61,485 nt of DNA from Oscillospiraceae bacterium (GTDB taxonomy: Bacteria; Bacillota; Clostridia; Oscillospirales; Ruminococcaceae). The translations under genes and the position numbers were made by a program. The notes beneath the pieces are model-generated. The model did not search any database, was not told where the DNA came from, and saw only the letters and a program-made list of their open reading frames with translations. Below are positions 27,498-37,846 of this stretch, piece by piece. Positions within the stretch are counted from its first letter, which is position 1, and every line of letters starts with the position of its first letter. Location of the stretch: the NCBI GenBank assembly GCA_015067185.1, contig SVMZ01000016.1:1-61485 (forward strand), read 5' to 3'.

Positions 27498-29129
27498 ATG
27501 CTTTCACTCATTCTTGCCGACGATGAACAACTTGATCTTGACTATATGCTTCGTGCCGTCGATTACGAAGCACTGGGTCTCCGAGTTATTGCCACCTGCC
27601 GAACCGGTTCCGAACTGCTGCAGAAAATTGAAGAATGCAATCCTGATATTCTCATTACCGATATTGTTATGCCCGGCATCAGCGGCATTGAAGTGGCAGC
27701 ACGCCTCAAAGAATCTGGCAGCAGCACAAAAATTGTTTTTGTCTCCGGACACCAGAACTTTAATTACGCACAAAATGCGCTGGAATCCGGTGTCCGCGGC
27801 TATATTGTCAAACCCGTTTTGCCGGAAAAACTGGAAAAAACGCTCTCCGCCCTTGTGGAGGAATGCATCAACGAAAACAAACTCAAATATGAGCAGGAAC
27901 TTTTCTCCACACAACTCAACGAGAATATGCCTCTCCTGCGGGAGCTGCTTGCACGACAGCTTGTATCCGGCGTACTCCCTCCGGATACACTGGAGGAGCG
28001 TCTCCGCTTTTACAACATTCCGCTGACATCAGAAAACCTGCAGGCCATTCTCCTGCTCCCTGACCGGGATCCCTCTGCCGAAATCACCTCCGAATATTCC
28101 GAAAGTCTTCTTCTTTTGTCTTTGAAAAACACGGCAGAGAGCTTTTTCCAATCCAGAAATATCTGCTTCTGCAGCATTCTGGATTCTGGCGCTCTTACCC
28201 TTATTATTAACCTTCCCGCACTCGCTTCCGCCTCTTCTGCCGAGATAAAAAACATCTCTTACTCCCTCGCCACAGAGCTTCAGAGCAGTCTCCTCACCTC
28301 TTCCGGGCTTGCCGTCACGGTTGGCCTTGGACTGATTGTCAACGGATACGAAAACATTCACTCCAGTCTTGTTCAGGCGCGCCATGCTTTGGATATGAGG
28401 CTTTTCTTAGGTAAGGACAACGTCATTTCTCTCGATGATATTTCTGACAGTAAGGCATTCATCCAATCTGCGCTGGAACAATTCAAACTTCTAATCAGAG
28501 AAGCAGTAAACCTGGGGGATTGTACCCGTATTGATCATTTATTTGACGACATCTGCACGGATATCGCCAATGCTCACTCACTGGAACGCGTCAAGCTGTT
28601 TGCCGCCGAGCTGCTCAGTGTTTGTGTATCGGATCAGATTGAAACATGGGGTAAATACTCCGATGGTGCCCGGCTCTCCGCTGAGTACAGCGATCTTCTT
28701 TCCGCTCATTCCCTCCCCCAGCTTCTTGACAACCTGAAACAGATCACACTCCGCATTGCCAGCGAAAATCATCTGCATATGAATGACCGCGGCAGTCAGG
28801 TTGTGGCCATGATTGATGATATCCTCAAAAAACGCTATGCCGAGGATCTCTCTGTGGATTCTATCTCTGCTATGATTTACATCTCGCCCAGCTACACCTC
28901 CCGCATCTACAAGAAGCTCACCGGAAACAATATCATCAATCAGCTCACGCTGATTCGAATGCAGAAGGCCTCCGAGTTTTTGAAAGACCCTCAGTATAAA
29001 ATCAGTGATGTGGCCAATCTGACCGGCTTTACCAATATTTCTTATTTTTCCTCTGTATTCCGCAAGCACTTCGGCTACTCTCCCACACGCTACCGTGAAC
29101 TTTATGTCTCCTCCGAAAATGACAACTGA
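27498..29129 (+). CDS. YesN-type response regulator with AraC DNA-binding domain
   Basis: 543 aa. Receiver domain 1-120 with acidic pocket DDE (8-10), phospho-acceptor D55 in DILITDIVMPG and the conserved Lys in YIVKPV. A long middle region is followed by a C-terminal AraC-type double helix-turn-helix ending in HFGYSPTRYREL. ATG at 27498 follows AAAAGGAG. It should activate the divergent sugar ABC operon and perhaps the uxuA operon when its partner kinase senses an external sugar (inference from family behaviour). Confidence 0.93.
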   Translation: MLSLILADDEQLDLDYMLRAVDYEALGLRVIATCRTGSELLQKIEECNPDILITDIVMPGISGIEVAARLKESGSSTKIVFVSGHQNFNYAQNALESGVRGYIVKPVLPEKLEKTLSALVEECINENKLKYEQELFSTQLNENMPLLRELLARQLVSGVLPPDTLEERLRFYNIPLTSENLQAILLLPDRDPSAEITSEYSESLLLLSLKNTAESFFQSRNICFCSILDSGALTLIINLPALASASSAEIKNISYSLATELQSSLLTSSGLAVTVGLGLIVNGYENIHSSLVQARHALDMRLFLGKDNVISLDDISDSKAFIQSALEQFKLLIREAVNLGDCTRIDHLFDDICTDIANAHSLERVKLFAAELLSVCVSDQIETWGKYSDGARLSAEYSDLLSAHSLPQLLDNLKQITLRIASENHLHMNDRGSQVVAMIDDILKKRYAEDLSVDSISAMIYISPSYTSRIYKKLTGNNIINQLTLIRMQKASEFLKDPQYKISDVANLTGFTNISYFSSVFRKHFGYSPTRYRELYVSSENDN

Positions 29130-29168
29130 TTCTGCCGGAGCCCCCAACCTTAAAGGAGCTGTGACCGC

Positions 29169-30881
29169 ATGAATTTTTTCAATCTTTTCTCGCCTAAATC
29201 CCGCAAATATGCTTCCCGTCTGCTGCTCTATACAGCCATTTTCCTGTATATCTTCATTTTCCTCACTGGCATTCTGTTTTACTTTTTTGCCGTGCGCACT
29301 TTTGATGATATCAACTCCGAATCCACCGCTCTGCAAAGCAGCTATCTGGAGGAAAGCATTACTTTTGAACTGAACAACTATCAAAAAACCATCAGCATGC
29401 TGCTGATTGATGATGCCTTTGCCCGGTTGATCAATTCTATTTCTGAAAACCCTGTTAAAAACTCTGCATATGTACAAAATTATCTCAACAACCTTAGTAC
29501 TTCCTATCTTACGCCAATTACACTGGATCTTTACTTGTCGGATCATTTCCCAACCGTCTTTTATCCTTCCATGCACCCCATAAAAGATGCCGAAAATGAA
29601 TCCTGGATGCAGAAAATTCATTCTGTCAATTACAATCTCATCCAGTGGGAATACGATTCCAACGGCGATCTGCTTTGTTTCTGCGGCCTTTGGGATCTTC
29701 GTTCCACCCAAATAAACTGCTATGTAAAACTTACCGCCTCTGCAAATTCTCTCTTCACGCTTGCCGATAAATATACCGATGACCCCAGCATCACCGTTCT
29801 TTTTTACGACCAAAATAACAACCTTATCTATTCCTCCGGTCATAACACCGAGAAACCGATCCATTCCATCTCTCAGTTTTTGTCAGGACAAACAACACTG
29901 GAGAAACTCAATCAGAAAAGCAATCTTAATATCATTACCTTCGATATTGAAAAAGTTGGATTTAAAGTATTCTTTATCCAAAACAAATCTACACCCGAAA
30001 ATTATATGGCCTTTTCCAAATATCTTCTGATCGTTCTTTCTGCCGTTATCATTGCCTCTCTGACGACACTGCCCCTCTTCACCAATATGGCTACCCGCCG
30101 TCTGCAAAAACTCAATGAAAGTGTGCGCGCCATCGATGAAGAACATCTCTATTATAAAAATGAGATCAACGGCGATGATGAATTTGCTGCACTAAGCCGC
30201 TCCTTTGAAGATATGGTTACCCGCATTTCCACTCTGCTGGAGAAAACCAAACAAATGGAAAATGAACGTTTTGAGTTGGAATTTAAAGCGCTGCAGGAAC
30301 AGATCAATCCGCATTTTCTCTATAACAGTCTTTCTGCCATTAACGCTTTGGCTACCGAGATTCAGGCTGATGATATCAGCGATTCCATCAATGCTCTGGC
30401 TGGATTTTACCGTCTTTCTCTCAACGATGGGCGAACTACCATCACTGTCCGGGATGAGCTTGCCATGCTGGAAAATTACATCACCATCTGCAGTATCCGC
30501 TATCAGAACAACCTGCATTTCACCCTTGATGTAGATGAAAATACACTCCATTGTATGATGCCAAAGTTGATTCTGCAACCCTTTATCGAAAACTCTGCTT
30601 TCCATGGCTTCTATCCCGAGATCTCTGAGGATCCGGAAGTGTCTCTCACCATTAAACGTAATGACCATGATTTGATATTTACCATCGCCGATAACGGCAA
30701 CGGTATTCCTGAGGAGAAACTGGCTACCATTACCGTAAGCGGTTTTGCTATCTCCAACATCGATCGCCGTCTGAAGCTGCTCTATGGCGATATCTATGGC
30801 ATTCACATTGAAAGCCAGCTTGGAAAAGGTACCGTTGTCACCATCACCATTCCTGCTGTGGAGCAGGAATTTGATACCTGA
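29169..30881 (+). CDS. YesM-type membrane sensor histidine kinase
   Basis: 570 aa. An N-terminal membrane helix (about 20-45), a large extracellular sensor region to about 280, a second membrane helix (ILLIVLSAVIIASL region), a HAMP linker, and the LytS/YesM-type kinase core with H382 in EQINPHFLYNSL. ATP-binding N and G boxes are visible in FIENSAFHG and ADNGNGIPEE. It phosphorylates the regulator encoded 39 bases upstream, and the extracellular domain may sense the sugar or the loaded binding protein. Confidence 0.93.
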   Translation: MNFFNLFSPKSRKYASRLLLYTAIFLYIFIFLTGILFYFFAVRTFDDINSESTALQSSYLEESITFELNNYQKTISMLLIDDAFARLINSISENPVKNSAYVQNYLNNLSTSYLTPITLDLYLSDHFPTVFYPSMHPIKDAENESWMQKIHSVNYNLIQWEYDSNGDLLCFCGLWDLRSTQINCYVKLTASANSLFTLADKYTDDPSITVLFYDQNNNLIYSSGHNTEKPIHSISQFLSGQTTLEKLNQKSNLNIITFDIEKVGFKVFFIQNKSTPENYMAFSKYLLIVLSAVIIASLTTLPLFTNMATRRLQKLNESVRAIDEEHLYYKNEINGDDEFAALSRSFEDMVTRISTLLEKTKQMENERFELEFKALQEQINPHFLYNSLSAINALATEIQADDISDSINALAGFYRLSLNDGRTTITVRDELAMLENYITICSIRYQNNLHFTLDVDENTLHCMMPKLILQPFIENSAFHGFYPEISEDPEVSLTIKRNDHDLIFTIADNGNGIPEEKLATITVSGFAISNIDRRLKLLYGDIYGIHIESQLGKGTVVTITIPAVEQEFDT

Positions 30882-30904
30882 TACTTTTCTTTTCACGACA
30901 AAAA

Positions 30905-30936
30905 GGTCTGCTGCCCTTCGGCAACAGACCTTTTTT
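30905..30936. terminator. Bidirectional terminator between the histidine kinase and ftsH
   Basis: An 11-bp stem with one mismatch and a CTTC loop, flanked by T6 on the plus strand and T5 on the minus strand; it serves two converging genes. Confidence 0.9.
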
Positions 30937-30963
30937 CATATCCATTTTATTTGCTTTTAATCA

Positions 30964-32871
30964 TCAGTCATTTTCAGACTCAGCAGCCTGCTCTCCGGCA
31001 GTCTCTTCGACATTTTCAATTGCTTCTGCTGGTTCAGAAAGTTCAGCGGTTTCCGGTTCGTCTTTCATCAGTTCCACAAACTCGTCGCCTTCAATTTTCT
31101 CTGTCTCAAGCAATTTTTCAGCAACCTTAATCAGCTTATCCTCATGCTCTGTGAGGATATTTTTTGCCTTTTCGAAGCAGCTCTTAATCATCTCATTGAT
31201 CTCGACATCGATCTCTGCGGCAACTTTTTCGGAGTAACTGCGGGTCTGACCATAATCACGGCCAATAAATACCTCGTTGTCATCGCCGCCGTACATGACC
31301 GGTCCCAGCTTTTCGCTGAAGCCGTATTTTACGATCATGTTGGTAGCCAACTTGGTTGCGCGCTTAATATCATTGGAAGCTCCGGTGGAGATATCGTCCA
31401 ACATCAGGCTCTCTGCAGCACGGCCGCCCAACAGGGATACAATATCCTCTGTCATTTCACGGCGTGTAGCATAGCTTCTGTCCTCCACAGGCAGAGACAT
31501 GGTATATCCGCCTGCCATACCTCTCGGTATAATGGAGATCTGGTGAACGGGATCCTGTGTGGGGAGGTAGTAGGAGCACAATGCGTGGCCGGCTTCGTGA
31601 TAAGCGGTAAGCTTGCGGTCCTTCTCCACCACCTGTCTGGAACGCTTTTCGGGACCTGCCACCACCTTGATGGTCGCTTCCTGAATTTCTTCCATGGTGA
31701 TGGCTTTTCTGTTACGTTTTGCTGCAAGCAATGCAGCTTCATTGGCAAGGTTTTCCAGATCCGCTCCAGTAAAACCAACCGTCGTCTTTGCTATTGTTGC
31801 CAGATCCACATCCGGTCCAATGGGCTTGTTGCGTGTATGAACCTTAAGGATCTCTTCTCTTCCCTTGACATCGGGATAACCGACAATAACCTGTCTGTCA
31901 AAACGTCCCGGACGCAGCAGTGCAGGGTCAAGGATATCGCGTCTGTTGGTGGCAGCCACAACAATAACACCGCTGTTGGTGCCAAAACCATCCACCTCTA
32001 CCAGCAACTGGTTAAGAGTCTGCTCGCGCTCATCATGCCCGCCGCCGAGACCGGCGCCTCTGTGACGACCGACCGCATCGATCTCATCAATAAACACGAT
32101 GGAGGGAGAGTTTTTCTTCGCCTGCTCAAACAAATCTCTTACACGGGATGCACCGACACCGACAAACATTTCCACAAAATCAGAACCGGAAATGGAGAAG
32201 AAGGGTACACCGGCTTCTCCCGCAACAGCACGTGCCAACAGTGTCTTACCTGTTCCCGGAGGACCCACAAGCAACACTCCCTTAGGAATACGTGCTCCAA
32301 TATCATTATACTTTTTCGGATTTTTCAGGAACTCGACGATCTCTACCAGCTCGCCTTTTTCCTCATCCGCACCTGCAACATCGGCAAAGGTGGTTTTTCT
32401 TTCATCGGTCGGCTTAATCTTTGCCTTACCGAAATTCATCACCTTTCCTCCGCCACCGCTCTGGCGCATCATCAGTACCCAGAACACGACCATAACACCG
32501 ATCAACAGCAATGTGGGCAGGAAAGAAATCCACCAGGGTGTCTCCTGGATCGGCAGATAATTCACCTTGATCGGATCATCGGTGTGCTCTTTGTTGTATT
32601 CGGCAACAAGTTCTTCGGTATCACCAAGGAAAACACTGACATTTGGAACTTTATAGCTTATTTCCTCTGTCTGCCCCTTAACGCTCATCACCATTTCACC
32701 GGTTCCAAGATCAAGTTCATATTCCTCGACCTCATAACGGTAGAAATATCCGAGTATTTCATAATATTTTGTGTCAGACTGCGTACCGCGCATCGAAAAC
32801 AATACCGATGCCAACAGCAAAAGCAGCACCAGCACGGCAATGTAAATGCCTATGCCGCGAGAACGTTTCAT
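30964..32871 (-). CDS. ftsH: ATP-dependent zinc metalloprotease FtsH
   Basis: 635 aa membrane protease that degrades misfolded and regulatory membrane proteins. Two N-terminal membrane helices flank an extracytoplasmic domain, followed by the AAA module ([21 protein letters not shown], second region of homology with [10 protein letters not shown]) and the zinc site YHEAGHA. A Glu-rich C-terminal tail ends the protein. I chose the ATG at 32871 because the upstream TTG abuts the ribosome site. It is the last gene of the conserved tilS-hpt-ftsH operon. Confidence 0.97.
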   Translation of the reverse strand: MKRSRGIGIYIAVLVLLLLLASVLFSMRGTQSDTKYYEILGYFYRYEVEEYELDLGTGEMVMSVKGQTEEISYKVPNVSVFLGDTEELVAEYNKEHTDDPIKVNYLPIQETPWWISFLPTLLLIGVMVVFWVLMMRQSGGGGKVMNFGKAKIKPTDERKTTFADVAGADEEKGELVEIVEFLKNPKKYNDIGARIPKGVLLVGPPGTGKTLLARAVAGEAGVPFFSISGSDFVEMFVGVGASRVRDLFEQAKKNSPSIVFIDEIDAVGRHRGAGLGGGHDEREQTLNQLLVEVDGFGTNSGVIVVAATNRRDILDPALLRPGRFDRQVIVGYPDVKGREEILKVHTRNKPIGPDVDLATIAKTTVGFTGADLENLANEAALLAAKRNRKAITMEEIQEATIKVVAGPEKRSRQVVEKDRKLTAYHEAGHALCSYYLPTQDPVHQISIIPRGMAGGYTMSLPVEDRSYATRREMTEDIVSLLGGRAAESLMLDDISTGASNDIKRATKLATNMIVKYGFSEKLGPVMYGGDDNEVFIGRDYGQTRSYSEKVAAEIDVEINEMIKSCFEKAKNILTEHEDKLIKVAEKLLETEKIEGDEFVELMKDEPETAELSEPAEAIENVEETAGEQAAESEND

Positions 32872-32904
32872 TAAATGTTTCAACCCCTTTATTTCTTATG
32901 TACT

Positions 32905-33450
32905 TTATTTTTCATATACCGCAGGTTTCAGCACACCAATATAGGGCAGATTGCGGTATTTTTCATCATAGTCAAGACCATAGCCGACAACAAACTCATT
33001 GGGTACAACGAATCCAACATAATCGGGAACAATATCAGCTTCACGACGCTCCGGCTTATCAAGCAGTGTCGCAATTTTTATGCTGGCAGGCTTTCTCTCT
33101 GCAAGAAGTTTTTTCAGATAAAAGAGAGTTTTTCCGCTGTCGAGGATATCCTCTATAATCAGCACGTCATAACCGGCAATATCTCTATCCAAATCCTTCA
33201 ATATTCTTACCACACCGGTGCTCTTTACACCGGAACCATAGCTGGAAACTGCCATAAAATCAATTTTTGCATGAACGGTAATTTCACGCATCAGATCTGC
33301 CATAAAAACAACGCAGCCTTTCAGCGCACCAACAAGCAGCAGGTTTTTACCCTCATAGTCTCTGCTGATTGCCGCACCAATTTCCTGAACCTTTGCTTTT
33401 ATCTCTTCTTCAGAAAGCAATATCTTCAGAATATCATTCTCCATACCCAT
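32905..33450 (-). CDS. hpt: Hypoxanthine phosphoribosyltransferase
   Basis: 181 aa. It salvages hypoxanthine and guanine to IMP and GMP with PRPP. The PRPP loop reads [13 protein letters not shown], with the flexible-loop region [11 protein letters not shown] and the C-terminal [16 protein letters not shown] base-recognition stretch. ATG at 33450 lies 10 bases after GGGAGG and overlaps the tilS end by 17 bases, showing tight coupling in the usual order. Confidence 0.96.
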   Translation of the reverse strand: MGMENDILKILLSEEEIKAKVQEIGAAISRDYEGKNLLLVGALKGCVVFMADLMREITVHAKIDFMAVSSYGSGVKSTGVVRILKDLDRDIAGYDVLIIEDILDSGKTLFYLKKLLAERKPASIKIATLLDKPERREADIVPDYVGFVVPNEFVVGYGLDYDEKYRNLPYIGVLKPAVYEK

Positions 33451-34825
33451 TTTCATTTTCCTCCCAAATTTCAAAAACACACATATTTTCTGTTGTCTCA
33501 CTGACTGCAGCCCGTTGATCTACACCAACTCCATACACCCAAAACACTCCTTGATCATCTGCGGCACACGGCAATGCGGATCTCAGTACTGCTCCCATTT
33601 TTTTCTCATTCAATATCTTTTTCAATGTCTTTGTCATCCCGTTGATTTTTATTTTGTCTCCGGGCCGCTTCTGACGCAAAGATATATTTCTATTAATTTT
33701 ATCATAATCGACACAATTATAATATAGTAATGAATTAACTTTTTTTAAATTTTTGTGTCTTTCCTGTTTTATTATACTCACTTTCACAAAATATTTGCTG
33801 TTCAACCTTGTTTCATCCGCTTCCCCCAAAACCGGATACCATTCAAAATAGGGCTCTTCCTTCTCTTTATATACTACCTGCAATAAGGTTCCCTTTCTTT
33901 TGAAATACACATCCTTCACCGGTTCAAGAGCATTCACTTTACCTTCGAGAACAGCTTTAACTTCTGATACTTTTTTTTCTGTCTGCTCAGCACCATATTG
34001 CAGCAGCAGATTCAAAATAGCCCTTCCCAAAACTGCTGGATGAGCAGCAAGCAGTACAGAGATATTGTATCCCTCTTTCTTTTTGGCCTCTTTCAGTAAT
34101 TTTTCTGCCTGCTCAGACAGGTATTCCGCATCTGACCGTATCAGCCGTTCCATACGGCCAAAATTGCTGTCCAACTGCGGAAACAATTCTCTCAATCCCG
34201 GGATAATACGATGCCGAATCTTGTTGCGGGTATAGTTGTCCGTAAAATTAGAACTGTCGGATACAAAATCAATTCCCTGCGCCCGGCAGTATTCTTCCAC
34301 TTCTTCACGGGTACATTCGATCAGAGGCCTCACAATATTTCCTCTTACCGGAGGAATTCCCGTCAAACCATTTATACCCGTACCTCGCGCCAAATTGATA
34401 AAAAATGTCTCCAAGGAATCATCCTGTGTGTGTGCAGTTGCGATTACTGTTTTTTCTTCCCCAAAACTTTCTGCTGTTATTTTGAAAAAGTTATATCGTA
34501 TATTCCGCGAGTTTTCTTCAACCGATTTCCCCGCCTCTTTCGCCAACGCGGCGGCATCAATGGAAAGCACCCGCAAAGCAACTTCTTTTTCCTCACACAG
34601 TTTCCTTACAAACTGCTCATCGCGGTCACTTTCTCTGCCCCGCAGGTTGTGATTTACATGGCAAACAACAATTTCCGTATTCCAATGATTGCGTTTTTTT
34701 TCCTCACACAGCAAACAAAGCAGCGCAGTCGAATCTGCCCCGCCTGAAACACCAACAACAATGTGGCGAACGTACTTAAACATTCCAAATTGTTCAACGG
34801 TTTCATTTACTTTTTGCTCCAGCAC
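33434..34825 (-). CDS. tilS: tRNA(Ile)-lysidine synthetase TilS
   Basis: 463 aa from the chosen GTG. It modifies C34 of the AUA-reading tRNA-Ile to lysidine, an essential step. The PP-loop SGGADS is at about 27-32, followed by [16 protein letters not shown] and a [10 protein letters not shown] stretch, with the C-terminal TilS substrate domain beyond residue 380. The start is not certain: GTG at 34825 fits the family N-terminus, while a TTG at 34882 adds 19 residues. The promoter at 34925-34953 drives tilS, hpt and ftsH. Confidence 0.93.
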   Translation of the reverse strand: MLEQKVNETVEQFGMFKYVRHIVVGVSGGADSTALLCLLCEEKKRNHWNTEIVVCHVNHNLRGRESDRDEQFVRKLCEEKEVALRVLSIDAAALAKEAGKSVEENSRNIRYNFFKITAESFGEEKTVIATAHTQDDSLETFFINLARGTGINGLTGIPPVRGNIVRPLIECTREEVEEYCRAQGIDFVSDSSNFTDNYTRNKIRHRIIPGLRELFPQLDSNFGRMERLIRSDAEYLSEQAEKLLKEAKKKEGYNISVLLAAHPAVLGRAILNLLLQYGAEQTEKKVSEVKAVLEGKVNALEPVKDVYFKRKGTLLQVVYKEKEEPYFEWYPVLGEADETRLNSKYFVKVSIIKQERHKNLKKVNSLLYYNCVDYDKINRNISLRQKRPGDKIKINGMTKTLKKILNEKKMGAVLRSALPCAADDQGVFWVYGVGVDQRAAVSETTENMCVFEIWEENENGYGE

Positions 34826-34924
34826 AGTCCTTTTTTCCCTGTTAACAAAAAGATTGTTTTTTTCGCTCTGACTCAACAGCAATCACCATGATTCCGTCTT
34901 TCATTTACCGATGGTACCGTTCAT

Positions 34925-34953
34925 ATTCTATCATATGTATCTGTTTTTGGCAA
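34925..34953 (-). promoter_or_regulatory. Sigma-A promoter of the tilS-hpt-ftsH operon
   Basis: On the minus strand TTGCCA and TAGAAT with a 17-base spacer, upstream of either candidate tilS start. Confidence 0.6.
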
Positions 34954-35060
34954 TGCATTTTTTATATTCCCCTCTTTTCTTACTTTTTCCCATTCTCCTC
35001 TTCAGAGTATGTTCTCCTCTTTTTTCCAACCAGAATACCTCTCTTTTCCTTTGACAATGG

Positions 35061-35094
35061 TTGACTTTTCTCTTAATTTGAGATATTATTATCT
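35061..35094 (+). promoter_or_regulatory. Promoter with overlapping candidate MarR operator
   Basis: TTGACT (35061-35066) and TATTAT (35084-35089) are 17 bases apart. AGATA-TTAT-TATCT (35081-35094) is an inverted repeat covering the -10 box, and TCTTAA-T-TTGAGA (35071-35083) is a near-repeat in the spacer. This is the position expected for autorepression by the MarR protein encoded next. Confidence 0.55.
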
Positions 35095-35138
35095 TGTATT
35101 GTTTTGTCCCATTATTTCATTTTGGAGATGCTGCTATT

Positions 35139-35579
35139 ATGTCATCCTGTATGAGAGATCTTAAAAATCTGAGATACACAAAAAAACTTCATGACTCTAT
35201 TGTGAAGGATGTCTGTGAAAAGTATGACCTCGGACGTCCTGAACTGGATATTATCTCTTTTCTTTATACTTATGACGATATGGATGTTGCCAGCGATATT
35301 GTTGAGCACTGCGGTCTTTCCAAGGCCAATGTCTCTCAGGCTGTGGAGCGCTTGCTCCAGAAAGGTCTTGTCACCCGCACCACTGACTCTGTTGACCGTA
35401 GAAAACAGCATCTGCTTCTCACTGATAAAACAGATGCCATTGTTGCTGATATTGAAAAGGCTCACAGATATTTCAGCTCCGTTCTGATTGATGGTCTCTC
35501 AGAAAAAGAATTGGATCTTTACCGCGATATCGCTCGAAGAATGTGCGAAAACGCAATGAAATATCTGGAAAGGAACTGA
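35139..35579 (+). CDS. MarR-family transcriptional regulator
   Basis: 146 aa winged-helix protein; the recognition region is CGLSKANVSQAVERLLQKGL and the wing RTTDSVDRRKQHLLLT. MarR dimers usually repress their own operon until a small ligand binds. ATG at 35139 follows TTGGAGATG. The MATE exporter gene starts six bases after its stop, so it probably controls that exporter and the two genes behind it. Confidence 0.92.
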   Translation: MSSCMRDLKNLRYTKKLHDSIVKDVCEKYDLGRPELDIISFLYTYDDMDVASDIVEHCGLSKANVSQAVERLLQKGLVTRTTDSVDRRKQHLLLTDKTDAIVADIEKAHRYFSSVLIDGLSEKELDLYRDIARRMCENAMKYLERN

Positions 35580-35585
35580 ATTGTA

Positions 35586-37019
35586 ATGGAGCAATCCGCT
35601 GATCATCTTGCCACTGCCCCTGTCGGAAAACTGCTCATTCGGCTTTCTATTCCGACTATCGCAGCACAGCTTATCAACCTGCTCTACAATGTTGTAGACA
35701 GAATTTATATTGGACACATTCCCGAGGAAGGATCTCTTGCACTAACCGGTGTTGGAGTTTGCCTTCCGATTATTTTGATAATTTCTGCTTTTGCCTCATT
35801 GGCCGGAACCGGCGGTGCTCCCCGTGCCTCTATCTTTATGGGAAAAAAAGATCCCGTCTCTGCCGAAAAAACACTGGGAAACTGTTTTATCCTGCTGATT
35901 TTTCTTTCCCTTGTTCTTACCACTGTTGTTCTCATCTGGAACCGCGATCTTCTTCTTCTCTTTGGTGCCAGTGAAAACACCATTGAGTACTCAACCGGTT
36001 ATATGACTATCTATGCGGCAGGAACTGTTTTTGTCCAACTGACCATCGGCCTGAATGCCTTTATCACTGCTCAGGGCTTTACCATGGTCAGCATGCGCAC
36101 CATTATTATCGGTGCTGTCTGCAACATTATTCTTGATCCAATTTTTATCTTCCTGTTTGATATGGGTGTTCAAGGTGCTGCCCTTGCTACTGTGATTTCT
36201 CAGGCAATCTCCTGTATCTCTGTCCTTCATTTCCTGTTTGGAAAGAAAACCCTGCTGCGCCTCAAACCACAATATTTCAAACTCTCTTCCAAAATCATTC
36301 TTCCTGTTCTTGCACTTGGCACATCTACTTTTGTAATGCAGATAAGCGAAAGTGTCATTGCCATCTGCTTTAACTCTTCTCTGTATAAATATGGCGATGA
36401 TATTGCCGTTGGTGCTATGACTATCCTTTCCAGCGTATTTCAGTTTGCTATGCTGCCCATGCAGGGACTGGCACAGGGGGCACAGCCCATATGCAGCTAT
36501 AACTTCGGTGCCGGAAACGCAGCGCGCGTAAAAAAAACCTTCCGCCTGCTTCTAATTTCCTGCACAGCTTATTCTTTCTTTCTTTGGGGCGCTGTACAAC
36601 TGTTCCCCGGTCTGTTTGCCCGGCTTTTTACCAACAATGCTGCTTTAGCTGCTTTTACAACACCTGTTCTGCGTATCTATTGTGCCGCCTTGCTGTTGTT
36701 CGGCATTCAGATTGCCTGTCAGATGACCTTTATCTCTCTTGGCAAGGCATTCTCTTCCGTTATCGTTGCTGTCATGAGAAAATTCATTCTTCTTGTTCCT
36801 CTCATTTATATCATGCCTGCCCTTTCCCTGTTTACCGATAAAACCACAGCTGTTTATGCTGCTGAACCAGTGGCGGACACCCTGTCTGTTCTGTTTGCCG
36901 GCACCCTTTTCACCATACAATTTAAAAAGGCAATGCAAAAAATGGAAACCTCCCATTCCAGCACTTTCGATGCTGTAAAAAATATTTCTGCTCAAGATTC
37001 AGAAAAGGAAGCCAGATAG
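35586..37019 (+). CDS. MATE-family multidrug efflux transporter
   Basis: 477 aa with about twelve membrane segments. The family start is clear (LLIRLSIPTIAAQLINLLYN and a GTGGAPRASI stretch), with internal repeat symmetry, for example the second-half QGAQPICSYNFGAGN. It exports cationic drugs or metabolites using a sodium or proton gradient. It is coupled to the MarR gene upstream and the phosphatase gene two bases downstream. Confidence 0.94.
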   Translation: MEQSADHLATAPVGKLLIRLSIPTIAAQLINLLYNVVDRIYIGHIPEEGSLALTGVGVCLPIILIISAFASLAGTGGAPRASIFMGKKDPVSAEKTLGNCFILLIFLSLVLTTVVLIWNRDLLLLFGASENTIEYSTGYMTIYAAGTVFVQLTIGLNAFITAQGFTMVSMRTIIIGAVCNIILDPIFIFLFDMGVQGAALATVISQAISCISVLHFLFGKKTLLRLKPQYFKLSSKIILPVLALGTSTFVMQISESVIAICFNSSLYKYGDDIAVGAMTILSSVFQFAMLPMQGLAQGAQPICSYNFGAGNAARVKKTFRLLLISCTAYSFFLWGAVQLFPGLFARLFTNNAALAAFTTPVLRIYCAALLLFGIQIACQMTFISLGKAFSSVIVAVMRKFILLVPLIYIMPALSLFTDKTTAVYAAEPVADTLSVLFAGTLFTIQFKKAMQKMETSHSSTFDAVKNISAQDSEKEAR

Positions 37020-37021
37020 TT

Positions 37022-37831
37022 ATGTTTTTTTATCCCCAAAACCTTCATACGCATACAATACACTGCGATGGCATAGACACGCCGGAAGAAATGGTTCTGA
37101 AAGCCATTGAACTTGGTTTTGATACCATTGGCTTTTCCAGTCATTCTCCCAGTCCGCGTCCCAGTGTTATCCAAACGAAGTTAGCACCTTATAAATTAGA
37201 GATCAATGCGCTCAAAGAAAAATACCGCGACAGAATCCGCATTCTCTGCGGTATAGAATTTGAAATGTATTCCGTCTGCGATATCGATGGTTATGATTAC
37301 AAAATTGGCTCTGTTCACTATCTCAAGCTGGGCAATGCCTTCGGCGGTGTCGACAGCGACGCAAAAAACGTAGAAAACATCATTCAAAACTATTTTGACG
37401 GTGACGGTATCAGATATGCCAAAGCTTACTATGAAACACTCACCCATCTGCACGAATACGGTGACTTTGATATTGTAGGACACTTCGATTTGGTCACCAA
37501 GCACAGTGAAAAACACAACTTTTTTGATACCACCTCCTTGGAATATCGAAACGCTGCGCTGGAATCTCTCCATGCCGTGGCAGAACATTTTTCCGTTTTT
37601 GAACTCAACACTGGCGCTATTTCCCGCGGTTACCGCACTACCCCTTATCCCGACACATTTCTGCTGAAAGAGATGAAAGAATTGGGATGCTCCATCATCA
37701 TCTCTTCGGATTGCCACAACAAAAACTATCTTGATTGCTGTTTTGGTGATTCTGTTGCTCTGCTTCAATCCTGTGGCTTTGATGAAGTTTCTGTACTCAC
37801 ACCCGATGGCTTTAAAGGTATAAAAATTTGA
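37022..37831 (+). CDS. PHP-type histidinol-phosphatase-like protein (HisK family)
   Basis: 269 aa. PHP metal motifs: NLHTHTIHCDG near residue 7, FSSHSP, CGIEFE, VGHFDL and SSDCHN. This is the HisK class that in Firmicutes removes phosphate from histidinol phosphate. No other histidine-biosynthesis gene is near, so the true substrate may differ. AAGGAAG at the end of the MATE gene serves as ribosome site, so the gene is in the same operon. Confidence 0.85.
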   Translation: MFFYPQNLHTHTIHCDGIDTPEEMVLKAIELGFDTIGFSSHSPSPRPSVIQTKLAPYKLEINALKEKYRDRIRILCGIEFEMYSVCDIDGYDYKIGSVHYLKLGNAFGGVDSDAKNVENIIQNYFDGDGIRYAKAYYETLTHLHEYGDFDIVGHFDLVTKHSEKHNFFDTTSLEYRNAALESLHAVAEHFSVFELNTGAISRGYRTTPYPDTFLLKEMKELGCSIIISSDCHNKNYLDCCFGDSVALLQSCGFDEVSVLTPDGFKGIKI

Positions 37832-37846
37832 GGAGATAAATTATTC

